DNA of 54,340 nucleotides, from NCBI GenBank assembly GCA_015061565.1, contig SUWI01000007.1:1-54340 (forward strand), written 5' to 3'. Below the pieces are notes generated by a model. It made no database searches. It worked only from the letters and a program-made list of their open reading frames with translations, and had not been told where the DNA came from. Positions 8,785 to 17,648 of this stretch are shown piece by piece. The DNA comes from Lentisphaerota bacterium (lineage in GTDB: Bacteria > Verrucomicrobiota > Lentisphaeria > Victivallales > UBA1829). Each line of letters begins with the position of its first letter. The first letter of the stretch is position 1. Position numbers and translations under genes: made by a program.

Positions 8785-9510
8785 CTATGGCATCAATTTA
8801 CCACATAAAACGGAAAGTGCAAATTCAACTCGCAAAATAAACGGACCTAAAGTCACACATTCGAAACCGCGGTCCCGGAATGCGGCGGTTTCGTCCGGCG
8901 TATAACCGCCCTCCGGCCCGATGGCCAGCGCCAGATCTCCGGCGGGTTCGACCGCATGGGGACACGGAGGCGCTCCGGGTTCCGGATGTGCCAGCAGCTT
9001 CAGTGAACAGTTTTCCAGAAAATCCTGCTCCTGCTGAAAAAAATCCCGCAGGGAATGATAAAACTTCAGTTCCGGCAGAATGACGTCCATGCCCTGTTCC
9101 AGTCCGAGGATCAGCTCCTCCCGAATGGCTTCCGGAGTCATGGCACTGCTTTTCCAGTAACTTTTTTCGACCCGCGCCGAACCGACGAAAAACGCCTTGG
9201 CGATGCCGGACGAGGCGATGAAATGGAGCGTTTTCTTGAAACTCTGCGGCCGGGGCAGGGAAATGACCGGCACGATCCGGTTTTTCGCCGGCGGTTCCTG
9301 ATCGAAGACGGGACATTCCAGTTCGACTCCGCGGTCTTTGTCGATTGAGGTCACGGTAGCGGAACCGAGCCGGCCGCCGAAGAAACCGGCCCGCAGGACA
9401 TCGCCCGGAACGGAATGCAGCACTTTGCGGATATGTTCCGCCCGGCGGCCGGATACCAGAAAACGGGTTTCACCCAGCCGGTCGGTTTCGTGAAGCAGCA
9501 GCAGATTCAT
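8785..9510 (-). CDS. rsmE: 16S rRNA (uracil1498-N3)-methyltransferase
   Basis: 241 residues from ATG at 9510 (MNLLLLHETD), close to the family length of about 243. It methylates U1498 of 16S rRNA with S-adenosylmethionine. The N-terminal PUA-like part (HIRKVLHSVPGD) and the SPOUT knot motifs AIGPEGGYTPDE and VTLGPFILRVEFA are diagnostic. An AAAGG precedes this ATG by about five bases. An earlier in-frame start at 9549 would run through the terminator hairpin and is rejected. First gene of the rsmE-DUF4380-dus run. Confidence 0.93.
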   Translation of the reverse strand: MNLLLLHETDRLGETRFLVSGRRAEHIRKVLHSVPGDVLRAGFFGGRLGSATVTSIDKDRGVELECPVFDQEPPAKNRIVPVISLPRPQSFKKTLHFIASSGIAKAFFVGSARVEKSYWKSSAMTPEAIREELILGLEQGMDVILPELKFYHSLRDFFQQEQDFLENCSLKLLAHPEPGAPPCPHAVEPAGDLALAIGPEGGYTPDETAAFRDRGFECVTLGPFILRVEFALSVLCGKLMP

Positions 9511-9528
9511 AGGGCCTTTCCCATCCTG

Positions 9529-9560
9529 AAAAAAAGGATACTGCCGCAAAGACAGTATCC
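9529..9560 (-). terminator. Rho-independent terminator after the zinc-ribbon gene
   Basis: On the minus strand GGATACTG and CAGTATCC (9560-9553 and 9543-9536) pair with a nine-base loop, followed by seven T (9535-9529). It ends the SDR / zinc-ribbon transcript 19 bases before the rsmE start, leaving little room for a separate rsmE promoter. Confidence 0.85.
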
Positions 9561-9589
9561 TGTATCGATATCATTTTCCGTTCCGCGGA

Positions 9590-9868
9590 TCATTCTTCCT
9601 GCGGCAGCTGCTGAATCAGCCGGAAGGTGAATCCGGGCTGACGTTTCATCCAGCTGTCCACTTCCGGTTCCAAAATGAAATCCTCCAGTTCCGGAGAATC
9701 TTCGAACCGGAAGAGGCAGAAGGGACAGGAAGAAAAACCTTCCACATCGCCGCGGAGCAGCAGTTCGCCGCATTGCGGACACACCAGCCGGCGTTCCCGG
9801 GAAAACATCTCCGGATTTTCAAAACTCCGGAATTCCAAAAACGGCTTTTTCGCCCCGGAGGCTGTCAC
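9590..9868 (-). CDS. Small zinc-ribbon protein
   Basis: 92 residues from a GTG at 9868, two bases after the stop of the SDR gene, with GAGGA six bases upstream. Four cysteines in two knuckles (CPQCGE at 30-33, CPFC at 48-51) make a zinc ribbon. The rest is acidic and ends in a likely helix. The function is unknown. Tight spacing and the following terminator put it in an operon with the SDR gene. A longer reading from a TTG at 9895 overlaps the SDR gene and is less likely. Confidence 0.65.
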   Translation of the reverse strand: MTASGAKKPFLEFRSFENPEMFSRERRLVCPQCGELLLRGDVEGFSSCPFCLFRFEDSPELEDFILEPEVDSWMKRQPGFTFRLIQQLPQEE

Positions 9869-9870
9869 GG

Positions 9871-10980
9871 TCAATCCTCGACCAGTTCCGGACAAGTCTG
9901 CTTATAGTAGGCAACAGCCATCCGTTTGAGGAACGCCAGATCCAGTTTCCAGTCCAGGATCTCCGGACCGAGCTCGGCACGGACATTGGAACTGTCGAAC
10001 GTGATGTTGGACACGAAATAGGGCATCAGATCGCCGATCATGGCCTGCACCATCTTTTCCTGCTGCGTCAGGTCGTCCGCACTTTCCACGATCTTCATCC
10101 CGTTGACTTTCAGGGTCTGCACCACCGATGCTTCGATATCCTTGGTGGTGACCGGACTTTCGCCCGTAATGTGATAGCATTTGTTCTCGACGGGTTTGAA
10201 GAACAGCCGGGAAATGGCCGCCTGAACATAATCGACCGGCACGAAATAAACCCGGTCGGACCATCCCGCCAGCAGACGGACATCCAAAGAGATTTCCGCA
10301 TTCGGCTTGATGCCGTTTTTCTTGCAGTAATGCTTCTTGATCTTGCCCAGAAATTCCAGGATCCGGTAGAACGCCAGCGGCTTGCGGATCAATCCGTCGG
10401 AAAGACGTCCCACAATGATCGACGGACGGTAAATGGTGTAAGGAATGCCGCAGTTCATGACCAGTTTTTCGGCTTCGAACTTGCTCCGTTCATAGGAGTT
10501 GTTGAACCCGGTGGCCGGCAAAGTTCCTTCCATGACGCGTCCGGAATAGGTCCCCGCCACATACGCAGTACTGACATAATGCAGAACTTTGACTTTCAGC
10601 AGATGGGCCATTTCCAACGCATTCCGGGTCCCTTCCAGATTGGTCTGATAGACCTTTCCGTCCGGATCTTTCCCCAGATTGACATCCGCGGCGCAATGGA
10701 AAAACACATCATAAGGCCCCTGGGCCAGGATCTCTTCCTTCGGGAAATTCTTGATATCGCCGCTGATCACTTTGATATGCGAAAGAATTTTGTCCGCTGC
10801 CTCGGGAACACCGTCGAATGCACATTGGTCATGAATTACCTTGACGACCCGGTCTTCGGCGGATATCCCTTTCGCCGGACGGCAAAGAGCGACAATATCG
10901 AGGTCGTCATGATCCCGAAGGATTGCCGTCACCACGGAAGCCCCGACCAAGCCTGTAACACCTGTAAGTAAGATTTTCAA
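9871..10980 (-). CDS. NAD(P)-dependent SDR / thioester-reductase-like epimerase
   Basis: 369 residues. An extended short-chain dehydrogenase/reductase with the Rossmann motif TGVTGLVG (residues 6-13), Ser in YVSTAYVAG, and the catalytic YxxxK pair Tyr163/Lys167. The pattern resembles thioester-reductase / male-sterility-type NAD-binding domains more than sugar-nucleotide epimerases. The start is a TTG at 10980 with AGGAG eight bases upstream (10993-10989). First gene of a two-gene operon with the zinc-ribbon protein. The substrate is unknown. Confidence 0.8.
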   Translation of the reverse strand: MKILLTGVTGLVGASVVTAILRDHDDLDIVALCRPAKGISAEDRVVKVIHDQCAFDGVPEAADKILSHIKVISGDIKNFPKEEILAQGPYDVFFHCAADVNLGKDPDGKVYQTNLEGTRNALEMAHLLKVKVLHYVSTAYVAGTYSGRVMEGTLPATGFNNSYERSKFEAEKLVMNCGIPYTIYRPSIIVGRLSDGLIRKPLAFYRILEFLGKIKKHYCKKNGIKPNAEISLDVRLLAGWSDRVYFVPVDYVQAAISRLFFKPVENKCYHITGESPVTTKDIEASVVQTLKVNGMKIVESADDLTQQEKMVQAMIGDLMPYFVSNITFDSSNVRAELGPEILDWKLDLAFLKRMAVAYYKQTCPELVED

Positions 10981-11201
10981 ACGTTCTGCTCCTACATTAA
11001 AGATTTATTTTGTCAAAAGTAACAATCAGCGATTAATATATCACCATTTTGCCATTTTTCAAAGCGGGAATCAATTTTTTGCCGAAAAAAGTTTTTTCGG
11101 GTTGCAGATTTCGGCTCAGCCGGGAAAAAGCGGCGGGGCGGTATTTCGGGTTTTCCCCGTGCCGGAGAAGAAGAAAAAACAGTTTTTTTTCAGTTTTGAG
11201 T

Positions 11202-11235
11202 TTGCATTTATATATATGGAGAATTATAATTCTCC
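11202..11235 (+). promoter_or_regulatory. Promoter with an 18-bp palindrome over the -10, upstream of GH78-like gene
   Basis: TTGCAT (11202-11207), 17 bp, TATAAT (11225-11230). The -10 lies inside a perfect 18-bp palindrome, GGAGAATTATAATTCTCC (11218-11235). A repressor bound there would block the polymerase. The remainder of the gene-free stretch 10981-11280 is AT-rich with nothing else recognised apart from the SDR gene's Shine-Dalgarno. Confidence 0.6.
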
Positions 11236-11280
11236 GCAAAGAGAGTTTTTATCTTCGGAATCATTCTGAAAGGGGAAATC

Positions 11281-14040
11281 ATGTTTGGCCGACAAGCTGC
11301 AAAGGAACCGGAAGAGGGGAGCTGGATCTGGCTTCCCGATGCAGACCGCAGGGATAACCGCAGAGTATTTTTCCGCCGGGAATTCGTCGCGCCGGCGGAT
11401 GCAGATGTTTTTCAGCTGCAGATATCCGCACTGCCGTTCTATCACGTCTATCTCAACGGCGAACATGTCGGCTACGGTCCTTCCGCTGCCACCCATACGA
11501 AATGCTATGTGGACAGTTACGATGTGACGCAGTACCTGACTCCAGGGATCAACACGCTGGGGCTGGTGGTGATGGACCGGGATCATCGCAGCTGGCATAC
11601 GCATCCGCATCCGCCGAAGATCTGGTGCCGTCTGACTGCCGGAGATGAGAATGTGCCGGTAGTCGCCACCGGCAAGGACTGGAAAGTCCATGAAGCGGAT
11701 TGCTATCTGAAGAATCAGCCGCGCTGCCATTACGGCATGGACAAGATGGAAAAGGTCGATCTGAACAGTGAGTTGTCCTGCTGGAATGTGAACGGCTATG
11801 ACGACAAACAATGGGAAAATGCGCGGGTCCTGGAAACTTATCCGGGAGGCGACCCCCGTCCGGTCCTCTCGGGTATTCCGCCGTTCCTGTGGGCGGAATC
11901 GGAGACGTTCGAAGCGCTTCACAGCGGCACTTACACCGATGTCCGCGCGTCGGCGTTCTATTCCTATGACAATTTCCAGCAGATCCTGCCGGGCAATTAT
12001 GCCGCGGAGATCTATGCCTACTGCGCCGAAGAAATCTCTGTCCGCATGGATATTTCGTCCGACGATCCTTTTGCGGTGTTCTGCAACGACGATCCGGTGG
12101 CTTTCCGGCGCGAGACCCGGCAGCTGGACCTTTATGAACAGCCCGATTCCCCGCGGATCGGCAACGAAGTGCTGCAGAGTTTCACCATCCATCTGAAGGC
12201 GGGATGGAACCGGTTCCTCTGTTTTCAGGAGGTCACGTCCGAACCGATGGGAATGCTGCTGCTCTTCCCGGAGATCCCGAAAGGGAGCCTGGTGTTCCGG
12301 CGGCAGGCTTCGATGGAATCGCTTTCCGGCTGGCGGATCTGCGGACCGCTCCGCATCCCGCTCTCGTTTTCCTCCCCCTCGTTTTCGATGGATGACCGGA
12401 AAGATACGATCAGCCTGCTGCCGCTGGATGAAAATCTCAACGACATATCTGCCTTCCTTTCGAATTGCGAATTTACCGTGAAGCGGGAGGGTCGGATCAC
12501 GGGGCTGCATCAGGGCGAGTTCGCAGTCTATGACCTGGAGGAATTCCGCTACGGGTTCCCGATCCTGGACCTGGACGGTTCCGCGGGGGATATCGTGGAC
12601 ATCACCTGCGGATTGCATCTCTCCGGCGATGCGGTGCGGTCCATCGGTCCGCTGGGCCGGATGACCGATACCCTGATCCTGCAGGACGGGAACAATTCCT
12701 GGATGCGGCTGGTGCCGCGCGGAGCCCGTTATATCATGATCTCGGTGCGGAAAGCCGCGGGTGCGGTCATTCCGGTGCTGCGCTTCTCCACCGCCTCTTC
12801 GGAACTCGGCAGCGGCAGCGATTTTGCCTGTTCGGATGAGGTCTGCAATGAAGTATGGAAACTTTCGCTTGCCTCGCTGCGCCGCTGCGTGAACCAGGAT
12901 ATCATCGACGATCCCTGCGGCCGGCGCTGCCAGGCGCTGCCGGAAGCTTATGTTTATTCGCGGACATTGCATTTCCTGTTCGGCGGGGCCCAGATCGTCC
13001 ACCGGGCGATCCGGAATTTTGCCGATGCCCAGCTGGAAAACGGTATGATCATGAAGATTGTGCCGTCCGGGGTTTATTCCTATTCGCCGGATGCGGCCCT
13101 GCTGTGGATCCTGTGGCTGGAAAACCATTGGAACCATACCGGTGACCGGAAGATGCTCGAGGAAATGATCCCGCATCTGGACCGGCTCCTGAATTTCTTC
13201 CGGAAGATCCCGCCGGAGGGTGATGTGCTGCTGCCGTCGGGCAGGGCCGGTTTCTGCGCATTCCTCAATGAGAACCGCACTATGCGGGAAAACGGGGTTT
13301 TCATTCCGCTGAATGCCCTGTATTACCGTGCGACGGTTGCCGCCGCCAGGCTTTACGGCGCGCTGGATCAGGATCCCCAGGCGGAATGTCTCCGGATCGC
13401 CGACCGTCTGGCCGAGGATATCCGCCAGTATGCCTACAATCCGGAAGTCGGCCTGTTTGCGGATTTCTATGACGGCGAACATGAACCCGAATATTCGTTC
13501 CGGACCAACATGATGGTATTGAATGCCGGACTGGCCGCCGAGCTTTCCGAGGCGAAAGCGCTGCTGGATAAGTTCTGCACGCCGGAGCTGATCCTGGCAG
13601 AGATCGCCAGTCCGTTCTTCTCATTCGTGCTGGAAACGCTGTCGTCCCTGGGTCGGCAGGATCTGGCTTTCGAGGCGATCCGGACCGGATACAATTACAA
13701 CCGCGACCGCATGCAGCTTTATGAAAACGGCTACAATCCGCACATCTTCAATATCTGTGCGGGCGACTTCCTGATCCGGGAAGAACTGGGGGTCCGCGCT
13801 TCAGCGCCCGGTTTCGCCCAGATTTATTTCAACCCGGCCTGCGCCTGGCTGACCGCCGCCCGCGGGAGGATCCCGTCCGGACAGGGGCGGATCCTGGTGG
13901 ACTGGAAAGCGGCCCATCACTCGATCCAGGCCAAGATCGAATCCACGGCATCGCTGGATGTGCTGCCGCTGATCCCGCCGAAATTCGGCGCTACTTTCGA
14001 CCTCGGCAATTATGTGAACCTGCTGGATCCCAACAGTTGA
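11281..14040 (+). CDS. GH78-like (alpha-L-rhamnosidase-type) protein with non-canonical active site
   Basis: 919 residues without signal peptide. The N-terminal beta-sandwich has the family-typical LNGEHVGYGP and DVTQYLTPGINTLG, then an (alpha/alpha)6 barrel from about 525 (CNEVWKLSLASLRRC, SYSPDAALLWILWLENHW). The end is beta (PGFAQIYFNPAC, SGQGRILVDWKAA). In GH78 the acidic motif reads roughly D-C-P-x-R-E-R; here positions 543-551 read DDPCGRRCQ and lack the Glu, so the specificity or chemistry may differ. AGGGG lies about seven bases before the ATG. It is convergent with the esterases and has its own operator-like palindrome. Confidence 0.7.
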   Translation: MFGRQAAKEPEEGSWIWLPDADRRDNRRVFFRREFVAPADADVFQLQISALPFYHVYLNGEHVGYGPSAATHTKCYVDSYDVTQYLTPGINTLGLVVMDRDHRSWHTHPHPPKIWCRLTAGDENVPVVATGKDWKVHEADCYLKNQPRCHYGMDKMEKVDLNSELSCWNVNGYDDKQWENARVLETYPGGDPRPVLSGIPPFLWAESETFEALHSGTYTDVRASAFYSYDNFQQILPGNYAAEIYAYCAEEISVRMDISSDDPFAVFCNDDPVAFRRETRQLDLYEQPDSPRIGNEVLQSFTIHLKAGWNRFLCFQEVTSEPMGMLLLFPEIPKGSLVFRRQASMESLSGWRICGPLRIPLSFSSPSFSMDDRKDTISLLPLDENLNDISAFLSNCEFTVKREGRITGLHQGEFAVYDLEEFRYGFPILDLDGSAGDIVDITCGLHLSGDAVRSIGPLGRMTDTLILQDGNNSWMRLVPRGARYIMISVRKAAGAVIPVLRFSTASSELGSGSDFACSDEVCNEVWKLSLASLRRCVNQDIIDDPCGRRCQALPEAYVYSRTLHFLFGGAQIVHRAIRNFADAQLENGMIMKIVPSGVYSYSPDAALLWILWLENHWNHTGDRKMLEEMIPHLDRLLNFFRKIPPEGDVLLPSGRAGFCAFLNENRTMRENGVFIPLNALYYRATVAAARLYGALDQDPQAECLRIADRLAEDIRQYAYNPEVGLFADFYDGEHEPEYSFRTNMMVLNAGLAAELSEAKALLDKFCTPELILAEIASPFFSFVLETLSSLGRQDLAFEAIRTGYNYNRDRMQLYENGYNPHIFNICAGDFLIREELGVRASAPGFAQIYFNPACAWLTAARGRIPSGQGRILVDWKAAHHSIQAKIESTASLDVLPLIPPKFGATFDLGNYVNLLDPNS

Positions 14041-14055
14041 GCGGTTTCCTTCGGC

Positions 14056-15375
14056 TTATTTCGCCGGATCTGCTTTCCTGCCGGCCTGCCGGATCACTTC
14101 CTGCAGCCGCCTGGTGAACACCGGCGACGAATAGCCGACATGTCCCTGGTCCGGCATCGTCCGGATCGTTTTCCGGCCCGGGATCTGGTTGAAGGCGGCA
14201 AAAACCGAATCAGGACAGCAGGTCCGGTCGATCAGTCCGACCGTAAAAAAGGCTTCCCCTTTGATCCGTCTGGCAAAGAATGCCATGTCGTAATAGGGAA
14301 GTGATTTCTCCAGTTCCGGATTCAGGATCTTGCCATCTCTGATCCGGAGCAGCTTCGGCCAGCCGGCCATGCGTCCGGCCAGGACGGCGCCCTGATCGCA
14401 CATGGCCGGCACACAGGCCTGCATCAGCACCACATCAGGATCCAGTCCCGCTGCCGCGATCGCCTGGGCGCCGCCCTGGCTGCTGCCGGTCACGATCAGC
14501 GTCCGGCCGTCGTATTCCGGCAGGGTTTTGACATAATCCAGCGACCGTTTCACCCGCAGAAACATATTCCGGAAATAGAATTTGTCCCGGTCGGCTGCAT
14601 TTCGGGTCCGGTAATCCGCCAGTTCGGTCTTGGCCAGTTTCCGGTAGAATTCCTTGTCCCTGCCGTTCTCGATCCCGTGCGCGTTGATATTGAAATGGAT
14701 CGCCCCGCCGGTAAAGGTTTTCCAGCCGCTGTAAACCCCCGCTCCCTGATAGGATACCACGGCCGGCAGGCTTTTCGGCGCCGCCTTGACCGGCATGGTC
14801 AGATATCCCGAAACCGGAACGCCGCCCGCGCAGTCCACCTGGACATCCCAGCACTGGAATTTCCCCTGGACATTTTTCGGGACGTCGACTTCTTTCCGTT
14901 TCGCTTTGACCGGCACTTTCGCCAGCTCGGCCAGCGCAGCATCCCAGAACTGCTGAAAATCCGCCGGCTCCTGAAAGCCCGGTCGGATTTTCTCCGGATC
15001 GGCAACCGCTCCGATCGAAGCCGTTTCTCCCGCGATTGATTTTCCGTTTTTCCGGATCGGTTTCCGGTCCGCATTAAAATAGACCAGAACAGTAAAACTT
15101 ACTGCCGATGACTGGATCTTGGCCGCAAAACGGTCCTGGACTTCCGGAAAATCGAATTTTTTGGACGAACCATCCGAGCCGGTCATGACGATCTGCATGG
15201 GTTTTTGCTTTTCTCCCGCGTAGGAAATGGCGATTCTGACTTCGTCGCCGGTCCGGTAGATGCCGTCTTTCCGGTCCAGGGTCAGTTTCAGATTTTTCTG
15301 TGCGTCAGCCGCGGCCAGGTTTCCCGCCAGAACGATTGCGGCGCAGCCGGACAGGATGAGATCCATCAGTTTCAT
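14056..15375 (-). CDS. Secreted acetyl-xylan-esterase-type hydrolase (AXE1 family), copy 1
   Basis: 439 residues with a signal peptide (about 1-23, ending LAAADA). A beta domain of about 100 residues precedes an alpha/beta-hydrolase of the acetyl xylan esterase / cephalosporin-C deacetylase type. The nucleophile elbow GSSQGG holds Ser299; Asp383 (GLIDRTC) and His412 (DQGHVGY) complete the triad. Such enzymes remove acetyl groups from xylan or oligosaccharides; here the role is inferred. It starts 42 bases after copy 2, with AAGGA eight bases before the ATG, so the pair is probably co-transcribed. Confidence 0.85.
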   Translation of the reverse strand: MKLMDLILSGCAAIVLAGNLAAADAQKNLKLTLDRKDGIYRTGDEVRIAISYAGEKQKPMQIVMTGSDGSSKKFDFPEVQDRFAAKIQSSAVSFTVLVYFNADRKPIRKNGKSIAGETASIGAVADPEKIRPGFQEPADFQQFWDAALAELAKVPVKAKRKEVDVPKNVQGKFQCWDVQVDCAGGVPVSGYLTMPVKAAPKSLPAVVSYQGAGVYSGWKTFTGGAIHFNINAHGIENGRDKEFYRKLAKTELADYRTRNAADRDKFYFRNMFLRVKRSLDYVKTLPEYDGRTLIVTGSSQGGAQAIAAAGLDPDVVLMQACVPAMCDQGAVLAGRMAGWPKLLRIRDGKILNPELEKSLPYYDMAFFARRIKGEAFFTVGLIDRTCCPDSVFAAFNQIPGRKTIRTMPDQGHVGYSSPVFTRRLQEVIRQAGRKADPAK

Positions 15376-15417
15376 TCGTATTTCCTTCGTTTTGGATTGT
15401 TCGAAACTCTGTTATGG

Positions 15418-16794
15418 TTATTCGGCCGTCCCCGCCAGGAGTTTTTCCAGCCGTCTGACAAATGCTTTCGATACCGAATTGCTGTGTCCGTTGTAAGGAT
15501 AGACGGTGATATGTTTTTTCCCGGGGATGGCATTGTAAGCGGCAAAGACCGAAGTCGGACTGCAGGTGACATCGACCAGGCCGACCGACAGATAAGCCTC
15601 GCCTTTGATCCGCCGGGCAAAGAACACCGCATCGAAATACGGCAGGGTGCGGGCCATGGCGGGATTCAGCGCTTTCCCGTTTTTGACGGCGAGGATCCGC
15701 GGCCATCCGGGGACCCGTCCGGCCAGACCGCCGCCGTGGTCGCACATGGCCGGCACACTCGCCTGCAGCAGGATCACATCCGGATCGAGTCCGCCTGCGA
15801 CCAGCGTCTGCCCGCCGCCCTGGCTGTTCCCGGCCACGATCAGCGTTTTGCCGTCGTATTCCGGCAGGGTTTTGACATAATCCAGCGCCCGTTTCACCCG
15901 CAGGTACATGTTCCGGAAATAATATTTGTCCCGGTCTTCCGCCTCTTTGGCAACATACCGGAACAACGTCGTTTTCGCCAGTCCCTGATAGTATTTTGCC
16001 GGTTGTCCGTTCTCAATGCCGTGCGCATTCACATCGAACCGGATGACTCCCGGCATAAATGCTTTGTTCGCCGTTTTCACGCCGGCCCCCTGGAAGGTCA
16101 CGAGCGCGGCCAGACTTTTCGGCTTGGCATCGGCCGGCATGGTCAGATATCCGGATACCGGGACGCCGCCGACGCAATCCACTTTGACATCCCAGCAGCG
16201 GAATTTCCCTTTCAGTGATTTCGGCGGGGGAGATTGCGCTCCGGACCGGTAGCTGAAACAGGTCGAGATCCGGGGCAGAATATCATCTGTGACGGGGATC
16301 TCCTTCCGGACGGCTTTGACCGGCACTTTCGCCAGTTCCGCCAGAGCTTTGTCCCAGAACTGCTGAAAATCCTCCGGCTCCTGAAAGCCCGGACGGATTT
16401 TCTCCGGATCGGCGATCACTCCGATCTGAGCGTTCAGCGGAACTTGCTTTTTGCCCTGTGCGATCAGGACCGGCTTGCCGTCCGCATCGAGCGCCGTGAC
16501 TGAAAAACGGACCGCTCCGCCGTTCAGCACCAGGGAATATTGGGTCCCGTCCGCCGGGATCACGGCTTCTTTCCGGGTGCTGTTCTGAAAAGCCATGACG
16601 ATTTTCAGTTTTTCCTTGCCGGTCTTGTCCGAACTGGTGAAATTTGCCGAAAGCTGAACGGTCTCACCCGATTTATAGATGCCGTCCTTATGATCGACGG
16701 CCAATTGCAGCTGCGGTTTTTCAGCGGCGGACAGCTGTCCCGAAAGGACCATGGCCGCGGCGAGAATGACGGTTTTTCTGATGAATGGATTCAT
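15418..16794 (-). CDS. Secreted acetyl-xylan-esterase-type hydrolase (AXE1 family), copy 2
   Basis: 458 residues, signal peptide about 1-23 (ending QLSAAE). Same architecture and order as copy 1, with long shared stretches (EYDGKTLIV, LDPDV, ARRIKGEA). Triad Ser324 (GNSQGG), Asp408 (GLVDVTC) and His437 (YNGHSNS). It differs by an insert of about 20 residues near 171-192 (from DDILPRIST, Ser/Pro-rich at the end) just before KGKFRCWDVKVDC. A strong AAGGAG sits six bases upstream of the ATG. First gene of the pair; a tandem duplication followed by divergence is the simplest reading. Confidence 0.85.
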   Translation of the reverse strand: MNPFIRKTVILAAAMVLSGQLSAAEKPQLQLAVDHKDGIYKSGETVQLSANFTSSDKTGKEKLKIVMAFQNSTRKEAVIPADGTQYSLVLNGGAVRFSVTALDADGKPVLIAQGKKQVPLNAQIGVIADPEKIRPGFQEPEDFQQFWDKALAELAKVPVKAVRKEIPVTDDILPRISTCFSYRSGAQSPPPKSLKGKFRCWDVKVDCVGGVPVSGYLTMPADAKPKSLAALVTFQGAGVKTANKAFMPGVIRFDVNAHGIENGQPAKYYQGLAKTTLFRYVAKEAEDRDKYYFRNMYLRVKRALDYVKTLPEYDGKTLIVAGNSQGGGQTLVAGGLDPDVILLQASVPAMCDHGGGLAGRVPGWPRILAVKNGKALNPAMARTLPYFDAVFFARRIKGEAYLSVGLVDVTCSPTSVFAAYNAIPGKKHITVYPYNGHSNSVSKAFVRRLEKLLAGTAE

Positions 16795-16885
16795 GATTTC
16801 TCCTTTACTGACAATTATCGGTTCCTGGTTCTTTTACCGGTGAAATATACACGATTTCAGGAAAAATGCAACCTGCGGGAGCCCC

Positions 16886-17386
16886 TCAGCTCAGCGTGAC
16901 CGTGCCATCCGGATCCCGGATCTCAAGACTCCAGATCGGGAAATAATGATCCATTTCCCGATCCAGCTCATCTTCCGGTGTAAACCAGCCCGCCCGCCAG
17001 GTTTTGCGTTTCAGCCAGAGACCCAGTCCCAGCCGGTACGGCCCGCAGTTTTTGCGCAGCAGGGAAGTCTTGGGCCGTCCGAAAGTGAGATCCAGCGCAA
17101 CGACCGGTTTTTCGTCCTTCCGTCCACGGACCCCGATATCCAGTTTCTCCCCCAGATGAACCAGATCGGCCGCATAAAGCCTGTCGAGATGCAAAGCCGT
17201 CAGTTCGATTTCCAGTCCCGAGGCAATGCGGTTGAGGAGGATCAGACGTGGGGTCTCCGGATCCGCCAGATGGGCGTTTTCCGCATAAAAACGGTTCATC
17301 GCGTAGATTACCGCCATGACCGAGGTCAGGATCGCATTGATCTCCGGATCGGGCGAAGAGGGTTTGTAATCGGACAGGGAAAACAC
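16886..17386 (-). CDS. Hypothetical protein
   Basis: 166 residues from a GTG at 17386 (FSLSDYKPSSPDPEIN), preceded by GGAAAGG five bases upstream. An upstream in-frame ATG at 17431 would force the coding region through a terminator hairpin and is rejected. I do not recognise the family. Visible features are an N-terminal helix-rich part (AILTSVMAVIYAMNRFYAEN), a central acidic part, and a C-terminal basic, Trp-containing part (LGLWLKRKTWRAGWFTPEDELD, ending IWSLEIRDPDGTVTLS). There is no signal peptide or membrane segment. It lies between the esterases and the structured RNA candidate. Confidence 0.6.
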   Translation of the reverse strand: MFSLSDYKPSSPDPEINAILTSVMAVIYAMNRFYAENAHLADPETPRLILLNRIASGLEIELTALHLDRLYAADLVHLGEKLDIGVRGRKDEKPVVALDLTFGRPKTSLLRKNCGPYRLGLGLWLKRKTWRAGWFTPEDELDREMDHYFPIWSLEIRDPDGTVTLS

Positions 17387-17402
17387 GGATACCTTTCCAG
17401 AT

Positions 17403-17429
17403 AAAAAAAGGCACATTCCAATGAGTGCC
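17403..17429 (-). terminator. Rho-independent terminator
   Basis: On the minus strand an imperfect hairpin with GGCAC / GTGCC outer arms (17429-17425 and 17414-17410) is followed by seven T (17409-17403). It sits upstream of the hypothetical gene and so ends a separate transcript coming from 17430-17650. Confidence 0.8.
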
Positions 17430-17648
17430 AATCCCTACGCCTACCACAGCGCCACAAACCAACACTGCACCGGAATGCGCCAAAGCGGCGCATTGCCGGT
17501 AAAGCTGATCTGTGCCGTCAAAAATTCGAAGTGGTAGTTCCGGGATTGACGTTTACCTGCAAAATGCCTGTTTATCTGATCTGATTGATTATCGGTTGTT
17601 ATGACCTCGTATAAAGTTTTCAACGGAAGGCGGCTGCGCCGCTCTCCT
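17403..17648 (-). ncRNA. Candidate structured RNA (or short ORF) ended by a strong terminator
   Basis: A minus-strand promoter-like pair (TTGCAT 17682-17677, 16 bp, TACATT 17660-17655) and the terminator at 17403-17429 frame a unit of about 240 bases. It contains a near-perfect hairpin, AATGCGCC / GGCGCATT with loop GCTTT, extended by ACCGG / CCGGT (around 17467-17500), and a GCGGC-GCA-GCCGC hairpin (near 17630). A reading frame of 71 codons (stop at 17441) exists, but it has no good start or Shine-Dalgarno, and its end ..GNAPLWRIPV.. simply encodes the hairpin. I compared it mentally with 6S, tmRNA and SRP RNA and found no convincing match. Confidence 0.35.

Noticed and set aside
11224-13482. 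Long antisense ORF (752 codons) opposite the GH78-like gene, and similar ones at 170-1915, 20438-22186 and 26467-28521
   Set aside because: They mirror clear coding genes, show no domains and have compositions expected from antisense of GC-rich coding sequence.
17403-17648. Assignment as 6S RNA, tmRNA or SRP RNA
   Set aside because: The conserved landmarks of these RNAs (6S closing stem with bubble, tmRNA tRNA-like ends, SRP tetraloop) were not recognisable.
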